This document shows, one piece after another, positions 52,897 through 63,124 of a stretch of DNA of 64,000 nt (positions are counted from its first letter, which is position 1; each line of letters opens with the position of its first letter). Under the pieces are notes generated by a model. That model searched no databases, was not told the DNA's origin, and saw only the letters and a program-made list of their open reading frames with translations. The DNA comes from Pectobacterium brasiliense (lineage in GTDB: Bacteria > Pseudomonadota > Gammaproteobacteria > Enterobacterales > Enterobacteriaceae): NCBI RefSeq assembly GCF_016950255.1, contig NZ_JACGFN010000001.1:3162001-3226000 (forward strand), read 5' to 3'. A program made the position numbers and the translations under genes.

Positions 52897-54408
52897 ATGT
52901 CAAAAGAAAAGAAGCGCGGTTTTTTTTCCTGGCTGGGATTAGGGAAACAGGAAGAGAAACAACAGGAACAGCCGCAAGAGCAGCCTGTTTTTCAAGAGAA
53001 GCCGACTGTTCAAGAGAAGATTGTTGTTGACGAACAGCCGTCAGCGGCGGAGCCGGATGCTGCTGCATCGGCTCATCAGACCGTTGAGCACGCGCCGGAG
53101 CAGGTAGATAAACCGCTGACGGAAGCGCCTGTCGTTCTGGAAAAGCCTGTCGTTGAAGAACAGATAAAGGTTGAAGCGGAACAGCTGATCCAACCTGCCG
53201 CCGAGCGTGACGTTACCGCAGCGGCTGACGAACCGACCGACACTATCCCTGAATCAGCCGTATCGACCCCTATTATTTCGGAAACAGACGATCGTGACGC
53301 GATAGAACATGACGTTCTCGATCGAGATGTCGTCGATCCGATCGTACAGACCGAGATCGCCGACAGCGCGACGGTGGCTAATGCTGAGCCGGACGTTGTG
53401 CAGCAAGAAGAGCAAGAATACAAAGAACAAGAATCTGTGCAGCCAGATGATGTGCCTGTCGTGGCGCAAGAACAGGAACGTCCGACGAAAGAAGGTTTCT
53501 TCGCTCGCCTGAAACGCAGTCTGGTAAAAACGCGCCAGAACCTCGGTTCAGGATTTATCGGATTGTTTCGCGGTAAGAAAATCGACGACGATCTGTTTGA
53601 TGAACTGGAAGAACAGCTGCTGGTTGCGGATGTCGGGGTCGAGACGACCCGTAAAATCATCACCAGCCTGACAGAGCACGCCAGCCGCCGCCAACTGAAA
53701 GATGCTGATACGCTTTTTGTGAAGCTGAAAGAAGAAATGGCGGAGATTCTTGCTAAGGTGGACGCCCCGCTGAATATCGAAGGCAAAACGCCGTATGTCA
53801 TTCTGATGGTTGGCGTTAATGGCGTGGGTAAAACCACCACCATCGGGAAAATGGCACGTCAGTTCCAGGCGCAGGGTAAATCCGTGATGCTGGCGGCGGG
53901 GGACACTTTCCGTGCGGCGGCGGTCGAGCAGCTTCAGGTCTGGGGACAGCGCAATAACGTTGCTGTGGTCGCACAGCATACGGGTGCGGATTCGGCATCG
54001 GTGATTTTCGATGCGATTCAGGCAGCGAAAGCGCGCGGCGTTGATGTCCTGATCGCGGACACCGCGGGTCGCTTGCAGAACAAAGCGCACCTGATGGAAG
54101 AGCTGAAAAAGATTGTGCGCGTGATGAAGAAGCTGGATGAAGACGCGCCGCATGAAGTGATGCTGACGTTGGATGCGAGCACCGGGCAGAACGCGGTGAG
54201 TCAGGCCAAGCTGTTTAATGAAGCGGTTGGGCTGACGGGTATTACCTTAACTAAGCTGGACGGGACCGCGAAAGGCGGGGTGATTTTCGCCATTGCTGAC
54301 CAGTTCGCTATTCCTATCCGCTATATTGGGGTAGGTGAAGGTATTGAAGATTTACGGCCATTCAAGGCCGACGATTTTATTGAGGCACTTTTTGCCCGAG
54401 AGGATTAA
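52897..54408 (+). CDS. ftsY: Signal recognition particle receptor FtsY
   Basis: A 503-residue SRP receptor GTPase that docks ribosome-SRP complexes on the inner membrane and SecYEG. Domains: basic N-terminus (SKEKKRGFFSWLGLGK), a long acidic A domain (about 20-200, Glu/Gln/Val rich), then the NG domain: GLFRGKKIDDDLFDELEEQL, G1 GVNGVGKTTTIGK, DTFRAAAVEQL, DTAGRLQ, TKLDGTAKGG. The ATG at 52897 gives the known N-terminus; the frame begins earlier (52858) but without a better site. First of ftsYEX; ftsE starts five bases after. Confidence 0.96.
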   Translation: MSKEKKRGFFSWLGLGKQEEKQQEQPQEQPVFQEKPTVQEKIVVDEQPSAAEPDAAASAHQTVEHAPEQVDKPLTEAPVVLEKPVVEEQIKVEAEQLIQPAAERDVTAAADEPTDTIPESAVSTPIISETDDRDAIEHDVLDRDVVDPIVQTEIADSATVANAEPDVVQQEEQEYKEQESVQPDDVPVVAQEQERPTKEGFFARLKRSLVKTRQNLGSGFIGLFRGKKIDDDLFDELEEQLLVADVGVETTRKIITSLTEHASRRQLKDADTLFVKLKEEMAEILAKVDAPLNIEGKTPYVILMVGVNGVGKTTTIGKMARQFQAQGKSVMLAAGDTFRAAAVEQLQVWGQRNNVAVVAQHTGADSASVIFDAIQAAKARGVDVLIADTAGRLQNKAHLMEELKKIVRVMKKLDEDAPHEVMLTLDASTGQNAVSQAKLFNEAVGLTGITLTKLDGTAKGGVIFAIADQFAIPIRYIGVGEGIEDLRPFKADDFIEALFARED

Positions 54409-54413
54409 AACGG

Positions 54414-55085
54414 ATGATTCGTTTTGAACAGGTCAGTAAAGCTTACCTCGGTGGGCGTCAGGCATTACAAGGGGTCGATTTCCATCTGCGCCCCGCGGAA
54501 ATGGCGTTCCTGACCGGCCATTCCGGCGCAGGGAAAAGTACCCTGCTGAAACTGATTTGTGGCATTGAGCGTCCCAGCGCGGGTCAGATTTTGTTTGGCG
54601 GTCACAATATCAGCCGCCTGAAAAAACGCGAAGTCCCGTTCCTGCGACGCCAGATCGGCATGATCTTTCAGGATCACCATCTGCTGATGGAACGCACGGT
54701 CTATGACAACGTCGCGATGCCGCTCATCATCGCGGGTGCCAGCAGTGAGGATATCCGTCGCCGGGTATCCGCCGCGTTGGACAAGGTTGGCCTGCTGGAT
54801 AAAGCGAAAAACTATCCTATCCAGCTGTCCGGTGGTGAGCAGCAGCGCGTTGGCATTGCGCGTGCGGTGGTGAACAAACCCGCCGTATTGCTGGCAGATG
54901 AACCGACTGGCAACCTGGACGAAGCGCTGTCAGAAGGCATTTTGCGCCTGTTTGAAGAATTCAATCGCGTTGGCGTTACCGTTCTGATGGCGACGCATGA
55001 CACTGGGCTGATCGCCCGCCGTAATTACCGTGTGCTGACGCTGTCGGATGGTCGCATGGTGGGGGGAAACCACAATGGCGAATAA
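54414..55085 (+). CDS. ftsE: Cell-division ABC ATPase FtsE
   Basis: A 223-residue ABC ATPase that pairs with FtsX to activate peptidoglycan hydrolases (through EnvC) at the septum. Walker [11 protein letters not shown]-loop IFQDHHLL, signature [14 protein letters not shown], Walker [11 protein letters not shown]-loop MATHD are all present. The length equals E. coli FtsE. The gene overlaps ftsX by 11 bases. Confidence 0.97.
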   Translation: MIRFEQVSKAYLGGRQALQGVDFHLRPAEMAFLTGHSGAGKSTLLKLICGIERPSAGQILFGGHNISRLKKREVPFLRRQIGMIFQDHHLLMERTVYDNVAMPLIIAGASSEDIRRRVSAALDKVGLLDKAKNYPIQLSGGEQQRVGIARAVVNKPAVLLADEPTGNLDEALSEGILRLFEEFNRVGVTVLMATHDTGLIARRNYRVLTLSDGRMVGGNHNGE

Positions 55086-56043
55086 CGTCCGTAACGCGAA
55101 AAAGCCTGTCGCGAAAGCCAAAGCGCTGCGCGGCGGCTGGCAGGAACAGTGGCGCTATGCCTGGATGAATACGCTAGCTGATATGCTGCGCCAGCCGCTG
55201 GCTACCTTTCTGACCGTGATGGTCATCGCCATCTCGTTGGCGCTACCTAGCATCTGCTATCTGGTATGGAAAAACGTCAGTCAGGCGGCCACACAGTGGT
55301 ATCCCTCGCCGCAGCTGACGGTGTATCTGGATAAATCGCTGGATGACAACGCGGCGCAGGCGGTGATCACGCAGCTTCAATCTGAAGAGGGCGTTGATAA
55401 AGTCAATTACCTGTCGCGCAATGAAGCGATGGGCGAATTCCGCAACTGGTCCGGTTTTGGCGGCGCGCTCGATATGCTGGAAGAGAATCCGCTGCCGGCG
55501 GTAGCGATTATCACGCCGAAAATGAGTTTTCAGGATTCCACCACGCTGACGACGCTGCGCGACCGAGTGGCGGCGACGCAGGGCGTGGATGAAGTACGGA
55601 TGGATGACAGCTGGTTTGCGCGGCTGGTGGCATTGACCAATCTGGTTGGGCAAATTTCCGTGACGATTGGCGTCCTGATGGTGGTTGCCGTCTTTTTGGT
55701 GATCGGCAACAGCGTGCGCCTGAGTATTTTCAGCCGCCGCGAAACCATCAACGTGATGAAGCTGATTGGGGCGACAGACGGCTTTATTCTGCGTCCGTTC
55801 CTGAATGGCGGGGCAGCAATGGGCGTAGGCGGCGCTGTACTGTCGCTGATTTTATCGCAAGCGCTGGTCTGGAAGCTGGGCGCCGTGGTGACGCAGGTGG
55901 CGTCCGTCTTCGGTACGACGTTTGCCGTCAAAGGATTAAGCTGGGATGAATCCCTGCTGCTACTGTTAATCGCTGGCATGATTGGCTGGTTGGCCGCCTG
56001 GCTGGCAACGGTGCAACATTTACGCCGTTTTACACCACAGTAA
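55075..56043 (+). CDS. ftsX: Cell-division membrane protein FtsX
   Basis: A 322-residue inner-membrane partner of FtsE, with a short basic cytosolic N-terminus, four helices and a large periplasmic loop that binds EnvC. Seen: [59 protein letters not shown], and [20 protein letters not shown]. The start at 55075 overlaps the ftsE end; a second Met upstream at 55048 lies in the coding part of ftsE and is less likely. The N-terminal tail is shorter than in E. coli (352). Confidence 0.95.
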   Translation: MANNVRNAKKPVAKAKALRGGWQEQWRYAWMNTLADMLRQPLATFLTVMVIAISLALPSICYLVWKNVSQAATQWYPSPQLTVYLDKSLDDNAAQAVITQLQSEEGVDKVNYLSRNEAMGEFRNWSGFGGALDMLEENPLPAVAIITPKMSFQDSTTLTTLRDRVAATQGVDEVRMDDSWFARLVALTNLVGQISVTIGVLMVVAVFLVIGNSVRLSIFSRRETINVMKLIGATDGFILRPFLNGGAAMGVGGAVLSLILSQALVWKLGAVVTQVASVFGTTFAVKGLSWDESLLLLLIAGMIGWLAAWLATVQHLRRFTPQ

Positions 56044-56054
56044 GCGTTTTCTGG

Positions 56055-56060
56055 TATAAT
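56055..56060 (+). promoter_or_regulatory. Extended -10 promoter after ftsX, upstream of rpoH
   Basis: TGG-TATAAT is a perfect extended -10 element just after the ftsX stop, matching the distal housekeeping promoter of rpoH in enterobacteria in position. A clear -35 is not seen. Confidence 0.6.
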
Positions 56061-56212
56061 TATCCCCTGTAATTCAGACCGTATTGCAGGGGAAGTCTCC
56101 TCAGCGACATCTCTTCTTTGTTCTTCCCGCTGTGTTTTCCCCTTGGTTTAGCGTGTGTGAGTGACGCGTTTTTCTCCTGCTTGATCTCTGACATGAGGTG
56201 AATAAAATGAGA

Positions 56213-56240
56213 GGAACTTGCGAGCGAAATCACAGTCTGA
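56213..56240 (+). promoter_or_regulatory. Sigma-E promoter of rpoH
   Basis: GGAACTT (56213-56219), a 16-base spacer, and TCTGA (56236-56240) match the sigma-E consensus GGAACTT-N16-TCTGA. In E. coli this promoter drives rpoH when envelope stress or extreme heat is present. The remaining region between ftsX and rpoH (332 bases) holds no gene. Confidence 0.85.
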
Positions 56241-56375
56241 ATAGACAGATTTTAGGATTTGACTGAATACGCTTTAAAGGTGCCGTGTTTTGCCATCTTC
56301 GCGCAAAACGATGCGGTGAAGCAGTGCTAAGATAGTCGACTGCAATATGACGAGTAGAGCAACTGAGAGGGTTGA

Positions 56376-57233
56376 ATGACCAAAGATATGCAAACTTTCA
56401 CCTTAGTTCCCCAGGGCAGTCTGGAAGGGTATATTCGTGCCGCCAATGCCTATCCGATGCTGACGGCGGAGGAAGAGCGGGCGCTGGCTGAACGGCTGCA
56501 TTATCAGGGCGATCTGGAGGCTGCTAAGCACCTGATTCTGTCACACCTGCGTTTTGTTATTCACGTTGCCCGTAACTATTCCGGCTACGGCCTGCCGCAG
56601 GCGGACCTGATTCAGGAAGGGAACATCGGCCTGATGAAAGCGGTACGTCGCTTTAACCCTGAAGTTGGCGTGCGTCTGGTTTCTTTCGCCGTGCATTGGA
56701 TCAAAGCCGAAATTCATGAATACGTGCTGCGTAACTGGCGTATCGTGAAAGTCGCGACCACTAAAGCACAGCGTAAACTGTTCTTTAACCTGCGTAAGTC
56801 AAAAACGCGCCTCGGCTGGTTTAATCAGGATGAAGTCGAACTGGTCGCCCGTGAGCTTGGCGTGACCAGCAAAGACGTGCGTGAGATGGAATCCCGTATG
56901 GCGGCGCAGGACATGACGTTCGATCCGACGCCGGAAGAGGATTCGCACGACGGCAAGGCGATGTCGCCGATGCTTTACCTACAGGATAAATCGTCTGACT
57001 TTGCCGATGGCATTGAAGAAGATAACTGGGAAACGCATGCGGCCGATAAGCTCACCTATGCGCTGGAAGGGCTGGACGAACGCAGCCAGCACATTATTCG
57101 CGCCCGCTGGTTGGATGATGACAACAAATCCACCTTGCAGGAACTGGCCGATCAATACGGTGTTTCCGCAGAGCGTGTGCGTCAGTTAGAAAAGAATGCG
57201 ATGAAAAAACTGCGAGCGGCGATAGAAGCCTAA
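56376..57233 (+). CDS. rpoH: Heat-shock sigma factor RpoH (sigma-32)
   Basis: A 285-residue group 3 sigma factor that directs RNA polymerase to heat-shock promoters. Seen: region 2 with [20 protein letters not shown] and [20 protein letters not shown], the RpoH box QRKLFFNLR (about residues 132-140), and region 4 helix-turn-helix [20 protein letters not shown]. It is the same length as E. coli RpoH. In that species the start of the coding sequence folds as an RNA thermometer; the structure was not modelled here. It stands alone after ftsX with its own promoters and a terminator. Confidence 0.97.
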   Translation: MTKDMQTFTLVPQGSLEGYIRAANAYPMLTAEEERALAERLHYQGDLEAAKHLILSHLRFVIHVARNYSGYGLPQADLIQEGNIGLMKAVRRFNPEVGVRLVSFAVHWIKAEIHEYVLRNWRIVKVATTKAQRKLFFNLRKSKTRLGWFNQDEVELVARELGVTSKDVREMESRMAAQDMTFDPTPEEDSHDGKAMSPMLYLQDKSSDFADGIEEDNWETHAADKLTYALEGLDERSQHIIRARWLDDDNKSTLQELADQYGVSAERVRQLEKNAMKKLRAAIEA

Positions 57234-57258
57234 TCGCTCTCATCGTCTCTTTCTGTAG

Positions 57259-57289
57259 CGACCGGGTAATGCCCGGTCGTTTTGTTTTT
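57259..57289 (+). terminator. Terminator after rpoH
   Basis: CGACCGGG-TAATG-CCCGGTCG followed by TTTTGTTTTT, a strong intrinsic terminator. Confidence 0.92.
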
Positions 57290-57297
57290 GTCTGGGG

Positions 57298-57747
57298 TCA
57301 GTCCGGCTTATCTGGGTTGATTTCGTCAAGAATCAGCGTCGTTTCTTTTCTGCGAATATAGCGCCAGCCGCCGGATACGGGGGAGAATCCGCAGGACACC
57401 ATAAACCGTGCCAGCACGTCCTCTTTGATCGCGGCATGATTCGCTGTGGCCAACCACCACTCATTCACTTCAGGAAGCTGACGGCGCGCCTCATCAACCA
57501 AAAGTTGTCCTACTCCCCGGCGGCGCGTCACTTCACGTACCATCAGATCGCTCAGCTCTGCATAGTCCCCCGCAATTTCGACCAGCATTCCTCCGAGTAA
57601 CCGATCGTTAAAACGCGCGGCAAAGAGTCGTCGAGTTGGTTTTAGTCCCGCTTCTAATAAATCAATGTTTTGATGCGGCCAGATTTTTGCCAGATCAATT
57701 TTGTCCTGAGGGCTGAATTGGGTGAGGCATTCAACGGTGAGTTTCAT
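57298..57747 (-). CDS. panM: PanM (PanZ), PanD-activating GNAT protein
   Basis: A 149-residue GNAT-family protein that, with acetyl-CoA or CoA, triggers self-cleavage of aspartate decarboxylase PanD for beta-alanine and pantothenate synthesis. Seen: MKLTVECLTQFSPQDKIDLA, a matching KIWP, RLFAARFNDRLLGGMLVEI and the acetyl-CoA-binding VREVTRRRGVGQLLVDEA (R/Q-x-x-G-x-G/A type). The ATG at 57747 is favoured over 57759 by the family N-terminus. It lies between rpoH and livK, as in E. coli, on the opposite strand from both. Confidence 0.92.
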   Translation of the reverse strand: MKLTVECLTQFSPQDKIDLAKIWPHQNIDLLEAGLKPTRRLFAARFNDRLLGGMLVEIAGDYAELSDLMVREVTRRRGVGQLLVDEARRQLPEVNEWWLATANHAAIKEDVLARFMVSCGFSPVSGGWRYIRRKETTLILDEINPDKPD

Positions 57748-58151
57748 TTTTATCGGCACTCCATCATATGAGTGAAGAATAATGTAGTTGTTTTGTAGTG
57801 GATCAGTTGTGTAATTTGAGCGTTATGGTTAATAGGGCAAATGTTTTTCTCATTCTTCGTTTTTCGAGTAATCCATCAACAATTAATGCACAAAGTAGAA
57901 TATCTGACTATATATAAATTGAATGCTGGTTTTTGCATCTGGTGTTTTGTGCTGTTTGCTCCGCTTGTTTCTGACAGTGTCAGTTGATTTGCAGCATAAA
58001 ATTCCTGTTTAATAATATGAAAAATAAAGCCTTATTAGAAAAGATTACTAATAATAACCTAAGCCTTTCTTACTTATAAGAAAATATCAGGTTATGGCAG
58101 AAGGCGGTCAGGTTTTCGGCAATATCCATAATGACAGATGGGGTAAAAAGA
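57748..58151. other. Intergenic region panM / livK
   Basis: 404 bases, very AT-rich after 57830, containing a small palindrome CTGACAGTGTCAG at 57971-57983. It must hold the livK promoter and possibly Lrp sites, which are too degenerate to call by eye. In E. coli livJ lies upstream of panM; no livJ copy is present here. No gene seen. Confidence 0.5.
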
Positions 58152-59264
58152 ATGAAATTCAGTAAAGGTAAAGTATTGCTGATGGGTTGTATGGCTGCGG
58201 CGTTGAGTCACGCGGTCAGCGCTGCCGATATTAAGGTTGCGGTTGTGGGTGCAATGTCTGGCCCAGTTGCACAGTATGGCGATATGGAATTCATTGGCGC
58301 GCGTCAGGCTATTGAAGACATTAATGCAAAAGGCGGCGTAAACGGTAACAAGCTGGTTGGCGTTGAATATGATGACGCGTGTGACCCTAAGCAGGCGGTT
58401 GCCGTTGCGAACAAAGTCATCAATGACGGTATCCGTTATGTGATTGGTCATTTGTGTTCCTCCTCCACGCAGCCTGCGTCTGATATTTATGAAGAAGAAG
58501 GCGTGATCATGATTACGCCTGCGGCAACCAACGCCGACTTGACCACGCGCGGCTACAAAATGGTGCTGCGCACGACGGGGCTGGATTCCGATCAGGGGCC
58601 AACCTCAGCAAAATACATTGTCGAAACCATCAAACCGCAGCGTATCGCCGTGGTTCATGACAAACAGCAATATGGTGAAGGCCTGGCCCGCTCTGTTCAG
58701 GATAGCCTGAAAAAAGCTGGTGCGAATGTTGTGCTGTTTGAAGGTGTGACGGCGGGTGATAAAGATTTCTCTACGCTGGTTGCACGTCTGAAGAAAGAGA
58801 ACGTCGACTTCGTCTATTTCGGCGGCTACTACCCGGAAATGGGACAGATTCTGCGTCAGGCGCGTCAGGCTGGCATGACCACCAAATTCATGGGCCCAGA
58901 AGGCGTGGGTAACTCTTCGCTGTCCAACATCGCAGGCGATGCCTCCGAAGGTATGCTGGTGACGCTGCCGAAGCGTTACGATCAGGTTCCTGCTAACCAG
59001 CCGATTGTCGATGCGCTGAAAGCCAAGAAACTGGATCCAACCGGTCCGTTCGTCTGGACGACCTACGCTGCGCTGCAATCGCTGACCACTGCAATGGCAC
59101 GTACCAATAGCGATGAACCGGAAAAACTGGCCGCAGATCTGAAAGCGAACTCTGTGGATACGGTAATGGGGCCATTAAGCTGGGATGCAAAAGGCGACCT
59201 GAAAGGGTTTGAATTTGGCGTATTTGAGTGGCACAAAGACGGTACTTCCAGCGCAGTGAAATAA
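58152..59264 (+). CDS. livK: Branched-chain amino acid binding protein LivK
   Basis: A 370-residue periplasmic binding protein of the LIV-I/LS transporter. Signal peptide about 1-25 ([19 protein letters not shown]), mature start [20 protein letters not shown]. Seen: a disulfide pair (DDACDP and [10 protein letters not shown]), and the ligand-contact stretch [18 protein letters not shown]. It is closest to E. coli LivK. The true ATG is 58152; an upstream in-frame ATG at 58131 has no signal-peptide logic. Followed by hairpins and livHMGF on the same strand. Confidence 0.94.
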   Translation: MKFSKGKVLLMGCMAAALSHAVSAADIKVAVVGAMSGPVAQYGDMEFIGARQAIEDINAKGGVNGNKLVGVEYDDACDPKQAVAVANKVINDGIRYVIGHLCSSSTQPASDIYEEEGVIMITPAATNADLTTRGYKMVLRTTGLDSDQGPTSAKYIVETIKPQRIAVVHDKQQYGEGLARSVQDSLKKAGANVVLFEGVTAGDKDFSTLVARLKKENVDFVYFGGYYPEMGQILRQARQAGMTTKFMGPEGVGNSSLSNIAGDASEGMLVTLPKRYDQVPANQPIVDALKAKKLDPTGPFVWTTYAALQSLTTAMARTNSDEPEKLAADLKANSVDTVMGPLSWDAKGDLKGFEFGVFEWHKDGTSSAVK

Positions 59265-59284
59265 TCATCATGCCCGAGGCGGGG

Positions 59285-59402
59285 AACGGTTGAAGACACC
59301 GTTGTCTGCCTCTTCGGCGTGGAGAGCATTCTCCGCCCGCTGAGTGTGTACCAATAATAATCCCTCAATACCGAAGCCCCCGTTGCCGCAAGGCGCGGGG
59401 GC
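59285..59402 (+). terminator. Hairpins between livK and livH
   Basis: Two stems: AACGGT-N7-ACCGTT (59285-59303) and GCCCCCG...CGGGGGC (59376-59402) with an inner GCC-GCAA-GGC. Neither is followed by a T run. They probably stabilise livK mRNA or lower read-through so that the binding protein exceeds the permease. Confidence 0.5.
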
Positions 59403-59421
59403 AGCATTTAAGGTTTAAGGT

Positions 59422-60348
59422 ATGTCCGAGCAGTTCCTTTACTTTTTTCAGCAGATGTTCAACGGCCTGACGTTGGGCAGCACCTATGCGCTGATCGCCA
59501 TTGGCTACACCATGGTTTATGGCATTATCGGCATGATTAACTTCGCACACGGCGAAGTGTATATGATCGGTAGCTACGTCTCCTTTATTGTGATTGCGGC
59601 CCTGATGATGATGGGCATCGATGCTGGCTGGCTCCTGATTGGTGTCGCCTTTATTGCCGCCGTGGTCATTTCCAGCGCCTACGGCTGGAGTATCGAACGG
59701 GTAGCCTACCGACCTGTTCGAACGTCAAAGCGCCTGATTGCGCTGATTTCTGCCATCGGGATGTCAATTTTCCTGCAAAACTACGTCAGCCTGAATCAGG
59801 GCTCGCGTGATGTTGCGCTGCCGAGTCTGGTGACCGGTCAGTGGGTGCTGGGCGAAAGCAATGGCTTTGCCGCGACGATTAGCACCATGCAATTGACTAT
59901 CTGGATCGTGACGTTCCTCGCCATGCTGGCGCTGACGCTATTTATTCGCTACTCCCGTATGGGGCGCGCCTGTCGCGCCTGTGCTGAAGACCTGAAAATG
60001 GCTAGCCTGCTGGGTATCAGCACCGATCGCGTGATCTCCCTGACCTTCGTCATTGGCGCGCTCATGGCCGCTGTTGCTGGCGTGCTGCTGGGGCAATTTT
60101 ACGGCGTCATCAACCCCTATATCGGCTTTATGGCCGGGATGAAAGCCTTTACGGCGGCGGTACTGGGTGGAATCGGCAGCATCCCTGGTGCGATGATCGG
60201 TGGGCTGATTCTGGGCGTAGCCGAAGCGCTCACGTCCGCTTACCTGAGCACGGAATACAAAGATGCGGTGTCGTTTGCGCTGCTGATTGTGGTGCTGCTG
60301 GTGATGCCAACCGGTATTTTGGGTCGTCCGGAGGTTGAGAAAGTATGA
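59422..60348 (+). CDS. livH: Branched-chain amino acid permease LivH
   Basis: A 308-residue inner-membrane permease of the LIV-I ABC transporter, with eight or so helices: LTLGSTYALIAIGYTMVYG, IIGMINFAHGEVYMIGSYVS and GGIGSIPGAMIGGLILGVAE. It pairs with LivM. The stop overlaps the livM start by four bases. Length equals E. coli LivH. Confidence 0.95.
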   Translation: MSEQFLYFFQQMFNGLTLGSTYALIAIGYTMVYGIIGMINFAHGEVYMIGSYVSFIVIAALMMMGIDAGWLLIGVAFIAAVVISSAYGWSIERVAYRPVRTSKRLIALISAIGMSIFLQNYVSLNQGSRDVALPSLVTGQWVLGESNGFAATISTMQLTIWIVTFLAMLALTLFIRYSRMGRACRACAEDLKMASLLGISTDRVISLTFVIGALMAAVAGVLLGQFYGVINPYIGFMAGMKAFTAAVLGGIGSIPGAMIGGLILGVAEALTSAYLSTEYKDAVSFALLIVVLLVMPTGILGRPEVEKV

Positions 60349-61621
60349 AACAGCTCAACCTGTTTAATGCGTTAGTTTCCGCGTTCATGCTGCTGGTGCT
60401 GGCCTCGTTCTTAATGGGCATGCAACTGGCGCTGGATGGCACCAAATTGGTGGTGCGCGGTGCTGATGAAGTCCGTTGGTATTGGATTGGCGCGGGCTGC
60501 ATCGTGGTGTTTTTCTTCCAGTTGATTCGCCCGTTCTTCCAGCAAAGCATCAAGAAATTCTCTGCACCGTCGCTGGTGCTGCCGAGCTTTGATGGCAGTA
60601 CGCCACGGCAGAAAATATTAGCCGCGGCATTGATTATCGCCGCTATCGCCTGGCCGTTTCTGGTGTCGCGCGGTACGGTGGATATCGCCACCCTCACGCT
60701 GATTTACGTGATGCTGGGTTTGGGCTTGAACGTTGTGGTTGGCCTTTCTGGCCTGCTGGTATTGGGTTACGGCGGGTTTTACGCCATTGGCGCGTATACC
60801 TATGCGCTGCTGAACCACTATTACGGATTGGGCTTCTGGGAAAGTTTGCCGCTGGCGGGCATGGTGGCGGCGCTTTCCGGCTTCCTGCTGGGGTTCCCGG
60901 TGCTGCGTTTGCGCGGTGATTATCTGGCGATTGTGACGCTCGGATTCGGCGAGATTGTCCGTATCCTGCTGCTGAACAACACTGAAATTACCGGTGGCCC
61001 GAACGGCATCAGCCAGATCCCTAAACCGACCTTCTTTGGTCTGGAATTCGGTCGCAGCGCGCGCGCGATGGCGGTTGGGATACGTTCCACAATTTCTTCG
61101 GTCTGCAATATGACCCGAGTGACCGTATTATCTTTCTGTATCTGGTCGCGCTGCTGCTGGTCGTGTTGACCCTGTTTGTGATTAATCGTCTGCTGCGGAT
61201 GCCGTTAGGGCGTGCCTGGGAAGCGCTGCGCGATGATGAAATCGCCTGCCGCTCTCTGGGGCTAAGCCCAACGCGCATTAAGTTGACCGCTTTCACTATC
61301 AGCGCCGCGTTCGCGGGTTTTGCCGGTACGCTGTTTGCCGCGCGTCAGGGCTTCGTTAGCCCGGAATCGTTCACGTTCGCTGAATCTGCCTTTGTGTTAG
61401 CCATCGTCGTGCTGGGCGGAATGGGCTCGCAGTTTGCGGTCATTCTTGCGGCAATCTTGCTGGTCGTGTCCCGCGAGCTGATGCGCGATCTGAATGAATA
61501 CAGCATGCTGCTGCTGGGTGCGTTGATGGTTCTGATGATGATTTGGCGTCCGCAAGGCCTGCTGCCGATGAAGCGTCCTGAGATGAAGTTGAAAGTCGCG
61601 AAGAAGGAAGAGCAAGCATGA
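60345..61621 (+). pseudogene. livM: livM, frameshifted branched-chain amino acid permease
   Basis: Two partial frames together make one LivM. The first (60345-61169) reads correctly to GLEFGRSAR, then runs out of frame to an early stop. The second frame (used to 61621) continues with the family sequence: [20 protein letters not shown], then [18 protein letters not shown] and [20 protein letters not shown]. The break is in GCGCGCGCGCG at 61057-61067. Removing two bases restores a 424-residue protein, the usual size (E. coli 425). So this is a two-base expansion (or one-base loss) in a GC run. Without repair the permease would lack its last helices and the transporter would probably fail. A sequencing error is also possible. 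livG overlaps the end by four bases, as usual. Confidence 0.88.
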
Positions 61622-62388
61622 GCACGCAGCCACTATTATCAGTCAGAGGTCTGATGATGCGTTTTGGCGGCCTGCTGGCGGTCAATAACGTTGAAATGGA
61701 TATTCATGCGGGCGAAATTGTCTCGCTGATCGGCCCGAATGGGGCGGGGAAGACTACTGTCTTTAACTGCCTGACTGGTTTTTATCGCCCAAGCGGCGGC
61801 ACCATCATGCTGCGCGATCGTCATCTGGAAGGGTTATCCGGACAGGCCATTGCCCGAATGGGCGTGGTGCGCACATTCCAGCACGTTCGTCTGTTCCGTG
61901 AAATGACGGTGGTGGAGAACCTGCTGGTGGCACAGCATCAGCACCTGAAAAGCGGCGTGTTTGCCGGGCTGTTGAAAACGCCGGGCTTTCGTCGTGCGGA
62001 AGCCGATGCGCAGGAGCGCGCCGCGGTGTGGCTGGAGCGTATCGGTCTGTTAGATTTAGCGAACCGTCAGGCGGGGAATCTGGCTTACGGCCAGCAGCGC
62101 CGTCTGGAAATCGCCCGCTGCATGGTGACGCGCCCTGAGCTGCTGATGCTGGATGAGCCTGCGGCCGGTCTGAACCCGAAAGAAACTGACGAGTTAAATC
62201 AGCTGATTGCGGAACTGCGCGATAGCCATCAGGTGTCCGTGTTGTTGATTGAACATGATATGAAGCTGGTCATGGGAATTTCCGACCGGATTTATGTCGT
62301 CAATCAGGGAACACCGCTGGCACAAGGCACCCCAGCTGAAATTCGTAACAACCCGGATGTCATCCGTGCATATCTGGGTGAAGGATAA
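61618..62388 (+). CDS. livG: Branched-chain amino acid ABC ATPase LivG
   Basis: A 256-residue ATPase of the LIV-I transporter. Walker [23 protein letters not shown] as signature, Walker [11 protein letters not shown], and IEHDMK as H-loop are intact. Its start overlaps the livM stop. Size equals E. coli LivG (255). It is followed five bases later by livF. Confidence 0.96.
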   Translation: MSTQPLLSVRGLMMRFGGLLAVNNVEMDIHAGEIVSLIGPNGAGKTTVFNCLTGFYRPSGGTIMLRDRHLEGLSGQAIARMGVVRTFQHVRLFREMTVVENLLVAQHQHLKSGVFAGLLKTPGFRRAEADAQERAAVWLERIGLLDLANRQAGNLAYGQQRRLEIARCMVTRPELLMLDEPAAGLNPKETDELNQLIAELRDSHQVSVLLIEHDMKLVMGISDRIYVVNQGTPLAQGTPAEIRNNPDVIRAYLGEG

Positions 62389-62393
62389 CGTTT

Positions 62394-63095
62394 ATGCTGT
62401 CATTACATCAGGTTTCGGCCCACTACGGAAAAATTCAGGCGCTGCATCAGGTAAGCCTGCATATTAATCAGGGCGAGATTGTTACGCTGATCGGCGCGAA
62501 CGGTGCCGGTAAAACCACGCTGTTGGGCACGCTGTGCGGTGACCCGCGCGCGACGGAAGGCACCATCACGTTTGACGGTAAGGACATCACAAACTGGCAG
62601 ACCGCGCAGATTATGCGTGAAGCTATCGCGATTGTGCCGGAAGGGCGTCGCGTCTTTTCCCGCATGACGGTAGAAGAAAATCTGGCGATGGGTGGGTTCT
62701 TTGCCGAGCGCGATCAGTATCAGGAGCGCATTGCACGCGTCTACGATCTGTTCCCGCGTCTGTATGAGCGACGCGCCCAGCGTTCCGGCACGATGTCCGG
62801 CGGTGAGCAGCAGATGCTGGCGATTGGCCGTGCGCTGATGAGCCAGCCGCGTTTACTGCTGCTGGACGAACCGTCGCTGGGTCTGGCTCCGATTATCATC
62901 CTGCAAATTTTCGACACGATCCAGCAACTGCGTGAAGAGGGCATGACCATCTTCCTGGTGGAGCAAAACGCCAATCAGGCGCTGAAATTGGCAGACCGGG
63001 GTTATGTACTTGAAAACGGCCATGTCGTGTTGGAAGATACCGGTGCGGCATTGTTAGCTAATGAAGCGGTACGTTCGGCCTATCTGGGCGGATAA
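62394..63095 (+). CDS. livF: Branched-chain amino acid ABC ATPase LivF
   Basis: A 233-residue ATPase that forms the heterodimer with LivG. Walker A GANGAGKTT, signature MSGGEQQMLAIGRA, Walker B LLLLDEPSLG and VEQNANQAL as H-loop are present. Last of livKHMGF; an aminotransferase gene follows after 29 bases. Confidence 0.96.
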   Translation: MLSLHQVSAHYGKIQALHQVSLHINQGEIVTLIGANGAGKTTLLGTLCGDPRATEGTITFDGKDITNWQTAQIMREAIAIVPEGRRVFSRMTVEENLAMGGFFAERDQYQERIARVYDLFPRLYERRAQRSGTMSGGEQQMLAIGRALMSQPRLLLLDEPSLGLAPIIILQIFDTIQQLREEGMTIFLVEQNANQALKLADRGYVLENGHVVLEDTGAALLANEAVRSAYLGG

Positions 63096-63124
63096 TTAAA
63101 GTTTTGTTGAAAGGTTAAGAAGAG

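Noticed and set aside
53076..53843. A 255-codon minus-strand open frame opposite ftsY
   Set aside because: Ser/Thr-rich antisense of the acidic A domain and NG domain of FtsY.
60345..61621. livM as two independent genes
   Set aside because: The two frames are consecutive parts of one permease, and a two-base correction in a GC run joins them at the normal family length.
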